Shown here: in pieces, positions 42,211 to 54,800 of the stretch
How the letters are laid out: the number at the start of each line of letters is the position of its first letter
Numbering within the stretch: the stretch's first letter is position 1
Source of the DNA: Kalaharituber pfeilii
Taxonomy: Eukaryota > Ascomycota > Pezizomycetes > Pezizales > Pezizaceae
Assembly: GCA_015179045.1 (NCBI GenBank)
Contig: WHUZ01000012.1
Coordinates: forward strand, 806,001-870,000
DNA: 64,000 bases
Reading direction: 5' to 3'
Made by a program: the position numbers and the translations under genes
The notes under the pieces: generated by a model
Told to the model about the DNA's origin: nothing
Seen by the model: the letters and a program-made list of their open reading frames with translations, nothing else
The model's database searches: none

Positions 42211-42701
42211 TATTTACTATCGGTTTTGTGGGAAGTCCCTCGGATCGGATAAGTGTGCAGTGCAATTCAAACGAACGTATAATGATGCCGAAATCCACGA
42301 AGATATATATTGGGAGAGAAGAAAATAAGTAATGATATTGCATGACGCCATTGTAAAGTAGACGGGGCGGAAGGCGCTGGTTCAGATCACCAGGCTAGGT
42401 TTATTAGAGGAAATACATAAGGGTGAATAAGGAGACCGTGACGTTGGTGGTCAACTTAGCCCATAGGGCTGAAAAGCTTGTGGCGCAGCCTAAGTGCTTC
42501 CATGATTGTGGAGTGACAATAAAACCAAGTAACCTTGGTAAAACACGTTCACATGACAAAGCGTTATATTTTGTAGTTAACTTGGAGTAGTTACATGACT
42601 TCGTTTCGCCGGACACACAATAATATCGATATTCTTCAATAGCCCCTATGAGAACTCAATAGTACTGCAACAGGACATTTGCCAGCATTTGGTGGATATC
42701 C
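42211..42701. other. Intergenic region between dehydrogenase and ceramidase genes
   Basis: Nearly 500 bp between the dehydrogenase start and the ceramidase stop, both on the minus strand. It should hold the dehydrogenase promoter and the ceramidase 3' UTR. I see no other feature. Confidence 0.4.
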
Positions 42702-43934
42702 TTACAAGTTCTTCTTATCCGTTGTCCCGTTCGCCTGGGCTTTAGCAACGTTCTTCCGCTTTCTTACATAGGGCAACGAGGTGAATTTGGACGGCCAGAC
42801 AAACTCATATTCGTTTTGTCTGTTCTCTAGACAGTATCGGAGGTAGACGCCTATAAATGGAAGCATTAGGACCCAATTCAGCTTTCAAATCAAGTGGCTT
42901 ACCATAGGTAATATAATAATAACCTCCCAATCCCGTCAACAAATGCCAATGCGCATGCCCCTCAAGGAGGAACCCCCACGGCATACCCAGCTGCCGTCTC
43001 AACAAAATAAGATTCCTACAGAACATAGTATCCAAGCTCCATAAAGTGAATGCCAGACCCACCGAGCCAAGTCCCAACAGCACCATATCCCTCATGTTGT
43101 TATAATCTTCCGGTGCCGCATGCTTGATCTGCGTGTGGACCTGGTACCAACTTCGGGCAAGAACGATGACGGTCAAGATGGCATAGGCGTTCTGATGGAA
43201 AGTGGGGTCCTCAAGGTAGAGGTATATTCCAGCGACAGTGATGAGAATCCCAAAGAGCATTAATCCGAGGGCCCAGGTGTAAATGCGAGACTTCTTGTGT
43301 CCGAATGTAGCAAACCACATGATCAATGTGGTATTGATCATGCTTAGCTCGTCAACAAGTTGCATAGAATCTATGAGCATAGGGTACCTCTTAGCATTTC
43401 CTGTATTCAAGCGGGAACTGCAGTCCGGAGAAGGATGGAACATACACCATAGGGTGGAATGGAACATAAACGATCCCAGTCCTACCAGCAAAAAGCTTAT
43501 CCAAGTGAGAAGGAACACAGGAGAATGGTCATTTCCGATACAATTCCAAATGCCTTTTGCCGACACATATATGAACATAGCATTCGTTATCGAATTGATG
43601 AGCTCTGCACAATCTATTGCGAATTAGCACATTCTACCATAATCGTAAACATAAAGCCCAATAAACCGGTAGCGATCCTGTCGATCACCTCAAAACCCAT
43701 CTCACCAGATGACTGGAATGGAAAGACATCAAGGCTAATAATCAAGGGATAACTATTTGCGCTCACACGTTGTCACGACATAATCCTCTTCGCACCAGCT
43801 ACACCGCAGATATTAATACAACATATATGCGTTCCGACGGGAAATCTCAGAATAACTCACTTTATTGTCGCCGTTACTGGTCCCCATGTCGGGTGAAACC
43901 CCTCCCCATATGATATCGACGGTAGCTTCCACAT
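42702..43934 (-). CDS. Alkaline ceramidase (Ypc1/Ydc1 family)
   Basis: Four exons, 43934-43861, 43798-43767, 43613-42903 and 42850-42702, total 966 nt (321 residues). The enzyme hydrolyses ceramide (in yeast, phytoceramide or dihydroceramide) to a sphingoid base and fatty acid in the ER/Golgi membrane. Motifs: GFHPTWGPVTATI, WCEEDYVVT, NSITNAMF, the first zinc-site His in FMFHSTLW, and the paired His residues in GHAHWHLLTG. About seven hydrophobic segments are visible. The last exon is needed for the family C-terminus (YLRYCLENRQNEYEFVWPS) and a Lys-rich tail. The ATG at 43934 lies just before the first conserved motif. The small exon 2 (32 nt) ends with donor GTGAGC. Confidence 0.93.
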
Positions 43935-44858
43935 ATTATGTATATAATTTGATTTGATGGTCAACCTCAGAAAACACCTGTTCGAAACAGAAAGCCGATA
44001 ATGCTGTAGTAGGAAGAAACTTGTACTCTATGAATTGTGTAAAATAAGTAACGAAGGAGTTGAATTCCGACTTTAATCCAGATTATGGTTCGGCGAAACG
44101 TGATACTTGACGCCGTGGAAATCTGCTGTCAAAGAAGCCTCATCCGCCCTCAGACAGAAACGTAATGACCCGTGGCCAAGTAAGAGAACAAGAGCCCCTT
44201 TAGACCCTTCGGTATTTTAGCACCCTGGGTTGATTATAGAGGATAGACAGGCGTTGGTCAGCTTGCGATTACTGATATGTAAGCTATGACCCTTACCTGT
44301 TCTTACCTGGTCTTACCTTACCTAGGCACTGCAGAAAAGTGAACATTCCGCAACTAAAGCAGTGCTGGCAGCCGGGCACAGGGGACAGGATGTTATGTAG
44401 GAGTGAAAGACAGTCGATCAGGACAGCTGCCAATAGGATTTCCACAGGATCCCAATCAAGGGGTGCCGAGACTAGAATGATGGCTGCCTCATGTCGTGTC
44501 TCTTGAAGAAGGCAACTAGTGAACTACTACAGATGCATTGCCGTTGCGTTGCCGTTGCTGCCAAGCCCGCATGGCTTGCAGTCCAACTGCTTCGCATGCC
44601 GTGTTGCCGATAGGCAATCAACTGACATGTGACATTGATGATACCATTGATACAGTAACAAGTACCTCCTTGTATGTTTTGTCAACTTAGTTTTTCATTC
44701 TGCAAGAAATATTCTCTCATCCTTCACAGTGCCCAGCAAATTGCCAATGTACGGAAACAGAACTAGTCAAAATCAAGCCCAAGCAACCATTCTCCCAATC
44801 AAACATCAGGCATGAACTCTCTTCATCCTGGATCCTTCACTAACACTTGAAGTTTGCC
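43935..44858. other. Intergenic region upstream of the ceramidase gene
   Basis: About 920 bp holding the ceramidase promoter and the 3' flank of the KH-like gene. CTTACCT units repeat near 44292-44325, and CCGTTGC units repeat near 44540-44560. No coding frame is supported. Confidence 0.4.
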
Positions 44859-47703
44859 TCAGTCCATGTCGTCTTCATGTACACCCTTCTTCGCCATTTC
44901 TGCTCGCTTTTGGGCGCCTTTTCTTGCCTTTGCAATCAGTTCGACACAGTCCCTGATTCTACCTTCCAGTTCCGAGAAGCCATCTCTAAGCCATTCCTCT
45001 CTTGCTTGAGGTACTTTCATGCCGTACTCCGTGCTTTCGACCATTGGATCATTTATCCCTCCAATCTTAGACGGCTTGAAGAATTCACTAATTGACGGGT
45101 CCCATCTTCCGGGGATGCCTATTGGCAAGCTGAATTGTGACCCTAGTTTGTTCACCCACTCCCGTGATGATAGGCTTGCACCCCATCTTGAATCTGGTAC
45201 GACCCCTTTAACCGTAGCCGGTACACCCTCTGGATGTTTAGGCACTGCATAGTAGTCATACTTGCTGACCTCAAATATGTAATTCGTCGCACTAATAAAC
45301 CATTTATATTTTGATTTTACTACGACCGAGTGCACGAACAATCCAAGCAGGTTGGTAAAATTAAGTATTGGCATGCCCTCTCCTTCCTCATCTGAAATGT
45401 TCGATGGCCTTACTTCTAGTTTGACGCTGTTACTGAAGTCATCGAAAATCTTGTAATGATCGGGATCTCTAAGTCTGGGGTAGACTGTAATTTCCATTTG
45501 CCAGGCCAAATCTTCTGCAAGTTCGAGAACCTTTACGTCAAGAGGTCCTTTTCGTTTATAGGCAACATCTGGATCCTGGCTATTATAGGGCCCACTCCCA
45601 TGCATCGGTGCACTCAGCCAACTGCAATGGGACACTCGATATATTTTTGAGCTTCCCTCAATCGCCTGATGGCCGAATTGACACTCGAGCCGAATATCCG
45701 TGTTCTTCGTGCCATCAGTGAGTTTAAGCTCGAAAGTGGCCGTGTATACCTTTTCAGGGCGTTCAGGCTCGTATGGCGCGGTAGTGTGTAAAGGAAAGAA
45801 TACATCGATCCGGGTACGACATATCGATATCAACTCTCTTGCTACTTTGTCAGGCCCAATGCTGCAATTTGTCAGCCAGTCTACCTTGATAGCCATGCTT
45901 TTCCCAGAACTTACTGTTTGAGTAACTCCGCCTGAATTCCCCTGTCTCTCATAATTTCCATGAATTCTTCAATTTCATGGGTATAAGCCTCATTCTTGGA
46001 CTTCTTATAGCCAAATAGAACAAGTGTCCCAAAATTCACTTTCATGGCTATATGCGCACGGCAATGCAAAGTATCGTCTAGTCCTCTTTGCACAATCTGT
46101 CTGAGAAAGGCTGAATTTGCCCTTAGCAGCGATGCTCGTGTTGTATTCCATCTCAAAAGCTTCTTAACTGCTGGTTTTAGCCCTGTAAGATGACATTGAA
46201 CACCGTAATTGTCAGGATGACGCTTCACCGTAATCTGACGATTTTTTAAATCGTGGTTCATGTCAAGGTGTACATCTGTGAGGAATTGATCTGCTGTTGG
46301 TGGGGTGACCATGTGAAACTTGGTGGCCGTTGAGCCAAGGCACCGACGCTTTGTAGCAACCTCACAAAGTATTCCATAGATGCGATTCACGCATATACTA
46401 ACTTCTTGAGGCTTGGTTCCATATACATGCAACGATTGTGTTTTACGGACATATTCGATGTGGCATTCATGGTCGAGTCTCAGCTGGTCTAGGGCTTCCG
46501 TATTAATCCCCAACGCCGTCTGTACACTAAGGAAGGTTTAGAATCACTCCATACAGGAACAGTTCTAGATACTTACTTGACGCTTTCTTCTGGCCAGAGA
46601 AACACTCCCTACAAAGCTCATTAACACCCTGTTCTGAGTTAAAAGTACTATCGACTTGAACAAACCATTGCTGGGAAGATTGATGGATCTTCCGGAGGCC
46701 GTTTATAATGCAGTCTCTTTTCGTCAATGGTCCAGTGTTTTGCTAGTCTCTCGGCCTGGATCTCTGTGGGAGCAGCTTTCGTTTTTGCAAACTTGCCTTT
46801 GGCAGTCTTGAATTTAAGATTTGCATTGGCTCTGGCATATCTTCCAAGTTGACTCAAGTCCTGTTTTGCTTCCTCAATTGCTTCTTTTGTGCCATACATT
46901 TCAACCACCTGCAGACGAGAAAGTTAGGGGTGAGAAAAACACTATCAAGAATGAATGACGCACATGTATATCTTGATCACTGCTAGTGAGATATGTCCCG
47001 GTCTTTTCAGCAATGGCGGCGAGATGCGCATCCTGTATTAATCTCATCAGCCTGGGGCCGTTCAAGCATATATTAAAAACCTGTTACCCTGATTCCAGAG
47101 AATTTTGTTTTGAAGCCATCTGGGAAGAACACTGCAAAATTATAGGTATCTTTCAAGAGAAGATTAGATATAGAGCTCGCTTTTGGTGCTAGAAGAGAGG
47201 TTACCATCTGGAGGCCCTTGTTTTGCTATTCCTCGCTTTTGAGCATCATTATATTCTAGAATTCCTTCCAATGCAAGAACATCTTCCCGATTTCTGTTGA
47301 TACTATTGATATCTGGAATTTCACGCTGACCCCGGCTGAAGGCTGCAGTCAATGCTGTTTGCGACTGGTTATTCTGATAATTGGGTGATCTAGAGGCCTG
47401 AGGATTTGATTGTTGTTGTGTGGCATAATAGCTCTGATAGGTAGTCTGCTGAGACGAATATTGAGCGCTGGTAGCAGGGGGGGAAGTTGAGCTGGAAGGA
47501 GTGAGTGGTGGAACCAGTCCTGGTGGCGCCGAGACTGCCGCTGAAGCTGAGGTGGCTCTAGTAGTATCAGTAGTAGGCGAGAGCGGGACTGGTTGCCTTT
47601 GAACTCTTGCGGTCGAGGCTTCGGCCTCCTTTTTCGCGAAGGCCTTCCATTGGCTAGATGCGCTGAATTCGAAATCGAAATCCACCTCCTCCTTCTTCTC
47701 CAT
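44859..47703 (-). CDS. Conserved fungal protein with KH-like RNA-binding modules
   Basis: Seven exons: 47703-47205, 47131-47088, 47032-46964, 46908-46666, 46608-46577, 46526-45915 and 45861-44859. They total 2,502 nt (833 residues), with every join in phase. The first 150 residues are low-complexity (Ser/Thr/Pro/Gln). A KH-like unit follows (VFFPDGFKTKFSGIRDAHL to VVEMYGTKEAIEEAKQDL), and a second possible one includes CHIEYVRKTQSLHVYG. The C-terminal 400 residues contain a beta-rich domain (VYTATFELKLTDGTKNTDIR) that I cannot name and a Lys-rich coiled tail. The layout resembles an uncharacterised family widespread in filamentous fungi; the function is unknown, and RNA binding is inferred only from the KH-like pattern. 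An alternative Met lies at 47739. It is divergent from ORC1. Confidence 0.85.
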
Positions 47704-48906
47704 ATTTATTGTAGTTGTCTTTGATTTCTCGATTTTCAAACGATGGCGGGGTGGGGGGTGCGCGGTGGGGGTGGAGGGGAGTGTTCAACAATGGGACCCA
47801 GAGGGCCACAAAGAATCTGCGGCGCCTAGATGAGTGGGGCAGGTAAGTTCTAGCAGTTCAAGCAAGTGCAAGTAGGTAGTCGGGGATGAGCAAAGGAGAC
47901 AGTGGGAGGTGAGTGGGAGGTAGGCCTGAGTGAGAGGAGTGGGAGGTGAGTGAGAGGAGTGGGAGGTGAGTGGGAGGTAGGCCTGAGTGAAAGGCTGGGG
48001 AGGGGGGAACGGGGGGAACGGGAGGCGGTCCGCTGGTGGCCTGAAGGGCACTCGACATGCCCGGCTTGTGTAAATCCGGGGTTAGTGCTTCCCTTCCCAG
48101 TGTGCCTGTGTAAACGCAAGCAATGGCACCAACCAGACTAGCAATGGAGCTGGCGCCAGATAAGGACAGCAACGGGACCGTAATAATTAATAGCCCGGGT
48201 TGCTTGAGACCAGCGCTGGGCTGGCTGGGCTGGCTGGGCTGGCTAGGCTGCGAGGGCTGAGGACATGGTGAATGAGCAGCGTAGACGAAGAACGGCTGAG
48301 CAGTGAGCAGAGAAGCACGATTACTTCCATCTGCACTGCGTACATTCCGATTGTACACAGCACATGGCAGGGGACGAAGCACTTGCACCTGAGCTACTTG
48401 TATTCGGGCTCTTAACCACCCCCCAATTGAATCCAGCACTTACTTATTGGCCTCGTCATGACCATGACGCCTCTGTGTGACGTTCTGTGCCGCTTACCGC
48501 CTGCTCACTTCGGCTGCAGCGACGCGGCCACGTGCGGCTTGGCGTACGGCCTGGATTTACGTTAATCCGGGCACCGGACCAAGTGCTTAACTCAACATTA
48601 ATTGAGTTAATCCGGACGCGCTGCACCAGCCCAGTTACCTTACTTAATATGTGTGTGAACACAATTTCTCCAGCGACAGGCGCGTTCCCTTGCAACACGT
48701 CCTCCTCAGCCACCAAACGAAGGAGGCGGCAGTAAACAGTGCGAACGCAGGCTCAGTGCGAACGCAGGCTCATACCACTGCGCCGCTATTCTCCCTTCCG
48801 CCCCCGTCAAAGCTACAGGAACCCAAAACAGGACGGACAAACAAGCAACTCAACGGCCAGCGCCATTTTCTTCAGACTCCCCCCCCCCCAACGAGCGGCG
48901 CTTAGC
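47704..48906. promoter_or_regulatory. Shared upstream region of the KH-like gene and ORC1, with tandem repeats
   Basis: About 1.2 kb between divergent start codons. It holds a G-rich tandem array (47901-47994, listed separately), a GGCTGGGCT run (about 48216-48251), an inverted repeat TTAACTCAA/TTGAGTTAA (about 48586-48612), and a perfect 17-bp tandem duplication AGTGCGAACGCAGGCTC (about 48738-48771). Frames running through the repeats on the minus strand are repetitive and not convincing genes. Confidence 0.45.
47901..47994. repeat. G-rich tandem repeat, unit about 58 bp with a shorter internal unit
   Basis: AGTGGGAGGTGAGTGGGAGG followed by TAGGCCTGAGTGA appears at 47901-47933 and again at 47959-47991. 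The shorter unit GAGTGGGAGGTGAGTG recurs between them. Confidence 0.8.
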
Positions 48907-51518
48907 ATGCCCCCAAGGAAGGCAGGAACACCGAAAGGCAGAACCCCTCCACAGAGGCGGCCCAACGTAGACCACGCCCGAAAGCTCCTACGGGGAGTCG
49001 CCCGCGAGGACTCGGATGACGAACTCGGCGACGAAGACCTTCCCTGGGCCTGGATTTACGCCGGCTCCCAAGAAACCGGGCCCAGCACCCCGAGCAAGAA
49101 GCGCAAAGTCCAGCGGCAGGAGCCAGACACACAGGTGATAATTGGAGCGAAATTGGGCGATAAATTTGAGTGCCGGATAGGTGATTGCTTGTTAGTAAAG
49201 GGAGAGGGACTAGCCGGCGAGGCATATGTGGGTTTGGCGTGCGAGTTCGCGGAGGAGGATGGCCAAATGGAATGCAATGTCATGTGGTTTTCCACCGAGT
49301 TTGAAGTCAAGAATAAGAATAAACGCACAGATTATCTACCTGTATGCATCCTCCCAAGCTTCCCTCCAGTCACTTCTCAGCTCATGCATCACAGAACGAA
49401 TTGTACATCAATCCAAGCTGGAACAAAATCCCATTATCGTCGATAAACGGCCGAGCAATAGTACTCTCCTTACAAGAATACCAACGCAAATACCCCAATG
49501 GTGTTCCTAAGAACTCAAAGGAGTTTGGAAAGGTGTTCATATGCCGGAGAGGGTGTGCGCCACGCACAGCAACCTATACCGACGAATTCATATGGGAGGA
49601 TATCTACAAAGGAAGGGATAGCGATATCGGTATGATTGTACGGAAAATAACGGAGGAGACAAGAGCGACGAGAAAGCGACGTCCGAGGGCCGCAGCCGCT
49701 CGAGTAAGAAGGGGCAGTCCAGAAGAGGATGGGTTTGTGATTGACGTACGGAATTTCGAAGGTATAGTTACAGTTGAAGCTAGTGCTAACATATCCTTCT
49801 CCAGGGCTCTGACATGGATGATGGTGACGATTTCGACGGCTCAAAAACTCCTCGGACCCCTAGAAAACGACACAAGACTAGTGCTGCTGTCACACCATCC
49901 AAACGCACACCATCCTCGAAATTTACTACTCCGACCCACAAGCGGTGAGTTTACCTGGTTTCCATTCTGTTGAGATATGAGCAGGTCTCTGATACCAGCT
50001 CACCCGCAGTGTTGTCATCAAAAAAGCCCTCGAATTCACCCCCCTCGGCACTCGCGTCCTCCCCACCAACCTCTTTGACTCCCCCTACGCGCTGGCTCGC
50101 AACCGCCTCCACGTCTCTGCAGTCCCTGCATCCCTTCCCTGCCGCGAAGCCGAATTCACTGAAGTCTATACACACCTTGAGGATGCCATCTCAGAAGGCA
50201 CCGGGTCTTGCATCTACATCTCTGGGACCCCCGGCACTGGCAAAACAGCCACTGTTCGAGAAGTCATTGCACAGTTGCAAGCTGCCGTTGCAGCGGAGGA
50301 GCTCGACGACTTCATCTTCGTCGAAATTAATGGGATGAAGATTGCGGATCCACACCAGAGTTACAGCTTATTGTGGGAGGCAATTAAGGGCGAGAGAGTA
50401 ATACCTACACATGCGCTCGCGCTGCTCGAGAACGAGTTCCGTACACCGAGTCCGAGAAGGGTGCCGTGCGTGGTACTAATGGATGAGCTGGATCAGTTGG
50501 TCACGAAGAACCAAGGCGTGATGTACAATTTCTTCAACTGGCCAGGTGTCAGACATTCTCGGTTGATTGTGCTTGCGGTTGCTAATACAATGGACTTGCC
50601 TGAGCGCACTTTAAGCAACAAGATTAGCAGCCGGTTGGGTATGTGTCCATGGTGAACCTTGTGTTCGGGACTGTGCGATTACCCTAAATCTCCACGTTAC
50701 TAACCCAAGTCTCCAAAACAGGCCTCACACGCATCACGTTCCCCGGGTACACGCACGACCAACTCATGAAAATCATTCAATCTCGCCTGGAAGGTGTTCC
50801 CGGCAACATTGTCGACCCTGATGCCATCCAGTTTGCTAGCCGAAAAGTCGCCGCCGTGAGCGGCGACGCTAGGCGCGCGCTCGACATCTGTCGACGGGCC
50901 GTGGAGATAGTGGAGTATGCTAGTGGCAAGGGTAATAGCGGTGTACCTTGCACCCCCACCCGACACGGACGAGGCTCTAATTGGAATGTCCACGCGTCAC
51001 CGTCCAATCACCGTGGAGTCACGTCGGCGGGTGCAGGTACTGGCGCTGGGGTTGCCAATGCCGCAACCCAAGGCCGCGTCACCATCACCGTAATTAAGCA
51101 GGCCATCAACGAGGCCACGTCGTCCCCACTGCAACAATACCTCCGCCATCTCCCACTCACTGCCAAACTGTTCCTTGCCGCCGTGGTCGCCCGCATGAGA
51201 CGTTCCGGCGTCGGGGAGAACGTGATGGCGGATGTGATGGATGAGGCTGAGCGCATGGCACAGATGTCGGAGGACGTCGACGTGCAAGGTCTCTTATTCC
51301 CTCTTGGGGGCGCCGGAGGAGGAGGAAAGATTGCAGTGGCGGGTGGCAGGGTAGCGGGGCTCATGGGTGCAGCGTTAATGCTGTGTGAGGCAGGGGTTGT
51401 AGGGCTGGAGATGAGGAGGGGAGAGAGGGCGGGACGGGTTAGGTTGAATGTGGGGGAGGAAGAGGTGACAGTGGCATTGAAAGATGACAGAGAGATGGGA
51501 AGGATGATTGGGAGGTGA
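48907..51518 (+). CDS. ORC1: Origin recognition complex subunit 1 (BAH + AAA+ ATPase)
   Basis: Five exons: 48907-49341, 49395-49745, 49805-49944, 50010-50638 and 50722-51518. They total 2,352 nt (783 residues). Orc1 is the ATP-binding subunit that loads MCM helicase at origins with Cdc6. The N-terminal BAH domain (about residues 70-215) is followed by a basic Ser/Thr/Pro linker (PRKRHKTSAAVTPSKRTP, possible CDK sites). The AAA+ module has Walker A GTPGTGKTAT, Walker B VLMDELDQL, sensor 1 VLAVANTMDLP and sensor 2 GDARRALDICRRA. A winged-helix region ends the protein. Intron 2 is best placed with donor GTACGG at 49746, because the more obvious GTATAG downstream breaks the frame. A Gly-rich loop near residues 705-720 looks species-specific. 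Confidence 0.92.
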
Positions 51519-52019
51519 TGTAGATAATCATAATCGTTCTGGGCGGTGTTTGCATGGACAGTTATTGATTATGTGCACTTGGTTTTTGGATTTGTTTTAT
51601 GGCGCGTTGTATATCCGATTTCTGGTTCTTTCTAACTACGATGATTGGGCCTGTATAAATACATAGATAATTACAAGTCTACATGGCATTTTCTCGTGAC
51701 CAAAAGTAAAAGTGATATGTGCAGAACGTGATACGGGAGCAAGCGGAGATACACCTTTTACTTCAACACAAGAATGGAATAGTGTTTAAGCAAGTATGTG
51801 AGTCTTCTGGCAAGATGTCACAGGCAGTGATGGAAGAGCTTGAAGTTTTCCAAGGACGGAGAGGGATAGATAGGGATACTGCAGAAGGGTATCAAGGGAG
51901 AACGGGGTGGTATATGCAGGAGACATGGAAATTAAACCCCAATAGTGTGAAAAGTGAGCATTAAAAAAAAATTTGGTACTGTTTGAGAGAGCCTATGAAT
52001 TGTTCTCGCATACGAATAT

Positions 52020-52058
<39 letters not shown>

Positions 52059-53571
52059 TGGTGGAATGCATGTATATAAGGGTTAGAAATTGGCTGTATG
52101 TAGAGACTTTTGCTATGCACTGATACAAATGCATTGTATTGCAGCACAAAGTGATTCATCAATCACTCTAAGCAATGCTTAGAACTGCAGTACAACCGAC
52201 TCTTACCGCCACCACCAGCACCACTTGCACCACCAGCACCACCCTCATCCATCACATCACGCAGTTAATTGAGACTCAAGTTACATAAACAATTATTCGG
52301 TGATCGATATTCAAGTACTGTACTTACTAGTATACAATGCTTCCGCACATCTACCGCCTTCCTCACATCAACAGTTGAAACTAATTTCGTTGATACCCCT
52401 TGTTCTACCAGTAAATTCAAAATATTTTCCTCAAAGTACTCACAAGGCTATCAATTCCTGAAGGCCAGTTATTGACAAGGCAAGATCATCGGCTTCCGGC
52501 GACCTCCATCTCGAATGCCCCTTGCAGGCCCTCAAGGCCGTGGCCTGGTTGCACTATCATACCCCTGGCCAGACCTTCACTACAAAGAAATACAAAGTAC
52601 TCTACATAGCTAAGTATCTTAGTTATAGTCTCTTGGCTGCGCTTACCCGAATCCAGTAGCATTTGACGTATGTGAGGTGTCGATAACCGTTCCGATATAC
52701 CCCTGCGCTTCTTGAATCAATCCTATCGGTCACCGCGGTCCACAAAGCACGGCCGGACGGGGGATTCCAACACTGAAGCAAGTATATCCCCAGCAAATAA
52801 TGCTTCAGGATCCTACTGAGGTACTTACATAAATGTTATGTAACTGCAGCAGGACTGGCGCAGAGTCCCAGTGCACCTTGCTCATCAAGTCACGGCTCCT
52901 CCTTCTTGGAGATGCCGTATTCAGACGTGCTTAGGTGGCTAGTTGGAACTATACATAGTACTAGCCTGTATCATTGATTGCCGATCATCCTTGCCATGCC
53001 AGAGGCCCATGGCCAGTTCAAGGGCGAAAGGGAGAGACTCGGCAAAGGCCACAAGCAGGAGTGTGTCGCGTGTGCCCAATGTTGAACTGCACGGATACAA
53101 TCGTCCAGCTGCTTTACTCGTTTTCAATAGTCGTTTGCCTTCAAAAGTCGACAAAATTTCCCCTTATCAAGTACTAGTAAGTGTTTTCGTGAGTGAACGC
53201 AGGAATCGCCTCCTCGTACTAAAGCTTCTCATGCATCATGCATCAACTTTCCCGATACTGAACGTCTTGTGTGCTTACTTACCTCCCTAATAATACCCAT
53301 AACCCCCTCTAGCCCCGACTTCTGCTTAAATTAACCCTCATCTCCTCATGTCCTTCCCTCTTCATTCAATTTCACTCCACTGATACCCACAAAAACTATA
53401 AGGTTGCAAAACAGTTTCTCTTCGCCAATCAGCTGAGGCTTCAAAGGGCATACATTGAAATTTCCTGACGGAACTCACCATAACTGAGTTGGAAACTGCT
53501 TTCTAAGAGAATACCTGGAGCAGTTGTGAAAAGCTTAAGTGGAAGCAGAGATTATCTGAAATTCATACAAG
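51519..53571. other. Long intergenic region between ORC1 and allantoicase
   Basis: About 2 kb. It holds a 37-nt poly-T run (52021-52057), a CCA/GCACCA-rich stretch (about 52206-52250) and otherwise unremarkable sequence. Short frames here show no protein features. I see no tRNA gene. Confidence 0.45.
52021..52057. repeat. Poly-T run of 37
   Basis: An uninterrupted T homopolymer of 37 bases, with no flanking target duplication or LINE/SINE-like sequence that I can see. Confidence 0.95.
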
Positions 53572-54800
53572 ATGGTGGTCCAATGTGCGGGTACGAGAAC
53601 AGTCCAAAGGGTTGATCCAGAAATGTTTGTGCAGGAGTTCGGGTCAAAATGCATTGGTATGTTTCTTTACCGGATAGTCTGGGACAGGAATGAACGGGAT
53701 CGTTGAGCTGAAGAGCTCTCTCTTCCCGTCGTTAATTGTGACACTCCAGCCTATTCACTTGAGCCTGAGTTGGCTTGTAAAGTCGGTGCTAATAAATGGA
53801 CACATACGCAGATCTCGTTTCTGCCGCATTCGGTGGCTCAATTCACTCCTTTTCAGATGAGTTCTTTGCCGCTGCATCAAATCTCCTCACAGTAACACCC
53901 CCAGTCTGGAACCCCGGCTACTTTGTCGAGACCGGCGCTTGGTTCGATGGATGGGAAACTCGCCGGCACAACCCCAACCCCCGGGACTGGGTTATTGTGA
54001 AGCTTGGTGTGCCATCCGGCCAAGTATGGGCAGTTGAAGTCGATACTGCCTATTTCAACGGAAATCACGCTCCTGCAGTGACGGTCGAGGCGGCTTATCT
54101 TAACCATGATGAGGTGCTAGCAAAGGACGGAAGCAATACATCATGGGATGAGATTCTCCCTCTCCAGGAGTGCGGCGCTAGCCAACGACACATTTGGGTA
54201 CTTCCATCACCGACAGCAAAGAACTATTCTCATGTCCGCCTTTCACAGTACCCTGACGGTGGTATTGCGCGCTTCCGCCTCTATGGCACCGTGGTACCAG
54301 TCTTTCCTACTGACCCCGAAGCCATCATTGACCTGGCTGCAATGTCCTCAGGCGGTATTGTCATCAGTTACTCGGACTCTCATTTTGGCGCCGCTTCCAA
54401 CCTGCTCCTTCCTGGACGCGGTACGAATATGGGCGACGGATGGGAGACCAAGCGTTCTCGTGAACCAAACCACGTCGATTGGGCAATTGTGCGACTAGGC
54501 GCCCCTGCAAAGATTGAGGAGATTATTGTTGACACTCTACACTTCCGAGGAAACTTTCCAAGAGAAGTGAAGGTGGAAGGAATTGATTGGAAGGGTGGCT
54601 CGAAGGAGGACCCTGAAGCCGGCGATGCTTGGACGGAAATAGTGCTGCCTGCCAAATGTGCAGCTGATAAAGAGCATGCGTTCTCAAGTACGAAACTGGT
54701 GAATGTGCAGAGTGGGGAGGTGTATACGCATGTCAAGATGACGATTGTACCAGACGGTGGTGTCAAGAGGTTGAGGGTGTTTGGGAAAAGGGCGTTGTAG
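53572..54800 (+). CDS. Allantoicase
   Basis: Two exons, 53572-53656 and 53812-54800, total 1,074 nt (357 residues). The enzyme (yeast DAL2, Neurospora alc) hydrolyses allantoate to ureidoglycolate and urea in purine catabolism. It contains the two tandem allantoicase repeats: SFSDEFFAAASNLL with WFDGWETRRHNP and DTAYFNGNHAPAVTVE in the first, and SDSHFGAASNLLLPG with GDGWETKRSREPNHVDWAIV in the second. The second exon has its own ATG at 53796. However, a 155-bp intron with a GTGCTAATAA branch and acceptor CGCAG gives the family N-terminus (EFGSKCI joined to DLVSAAFGG), so I take the ATG at 53572. Confidence 0.93.

Noticed and set aside
47785..48439. Pro/Ser/His-rich minus-strand frames between the KH-like gene and ORC1
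   Set aside because: They arise from translation of G-rich tandem repeats in several frames and have no independent support.
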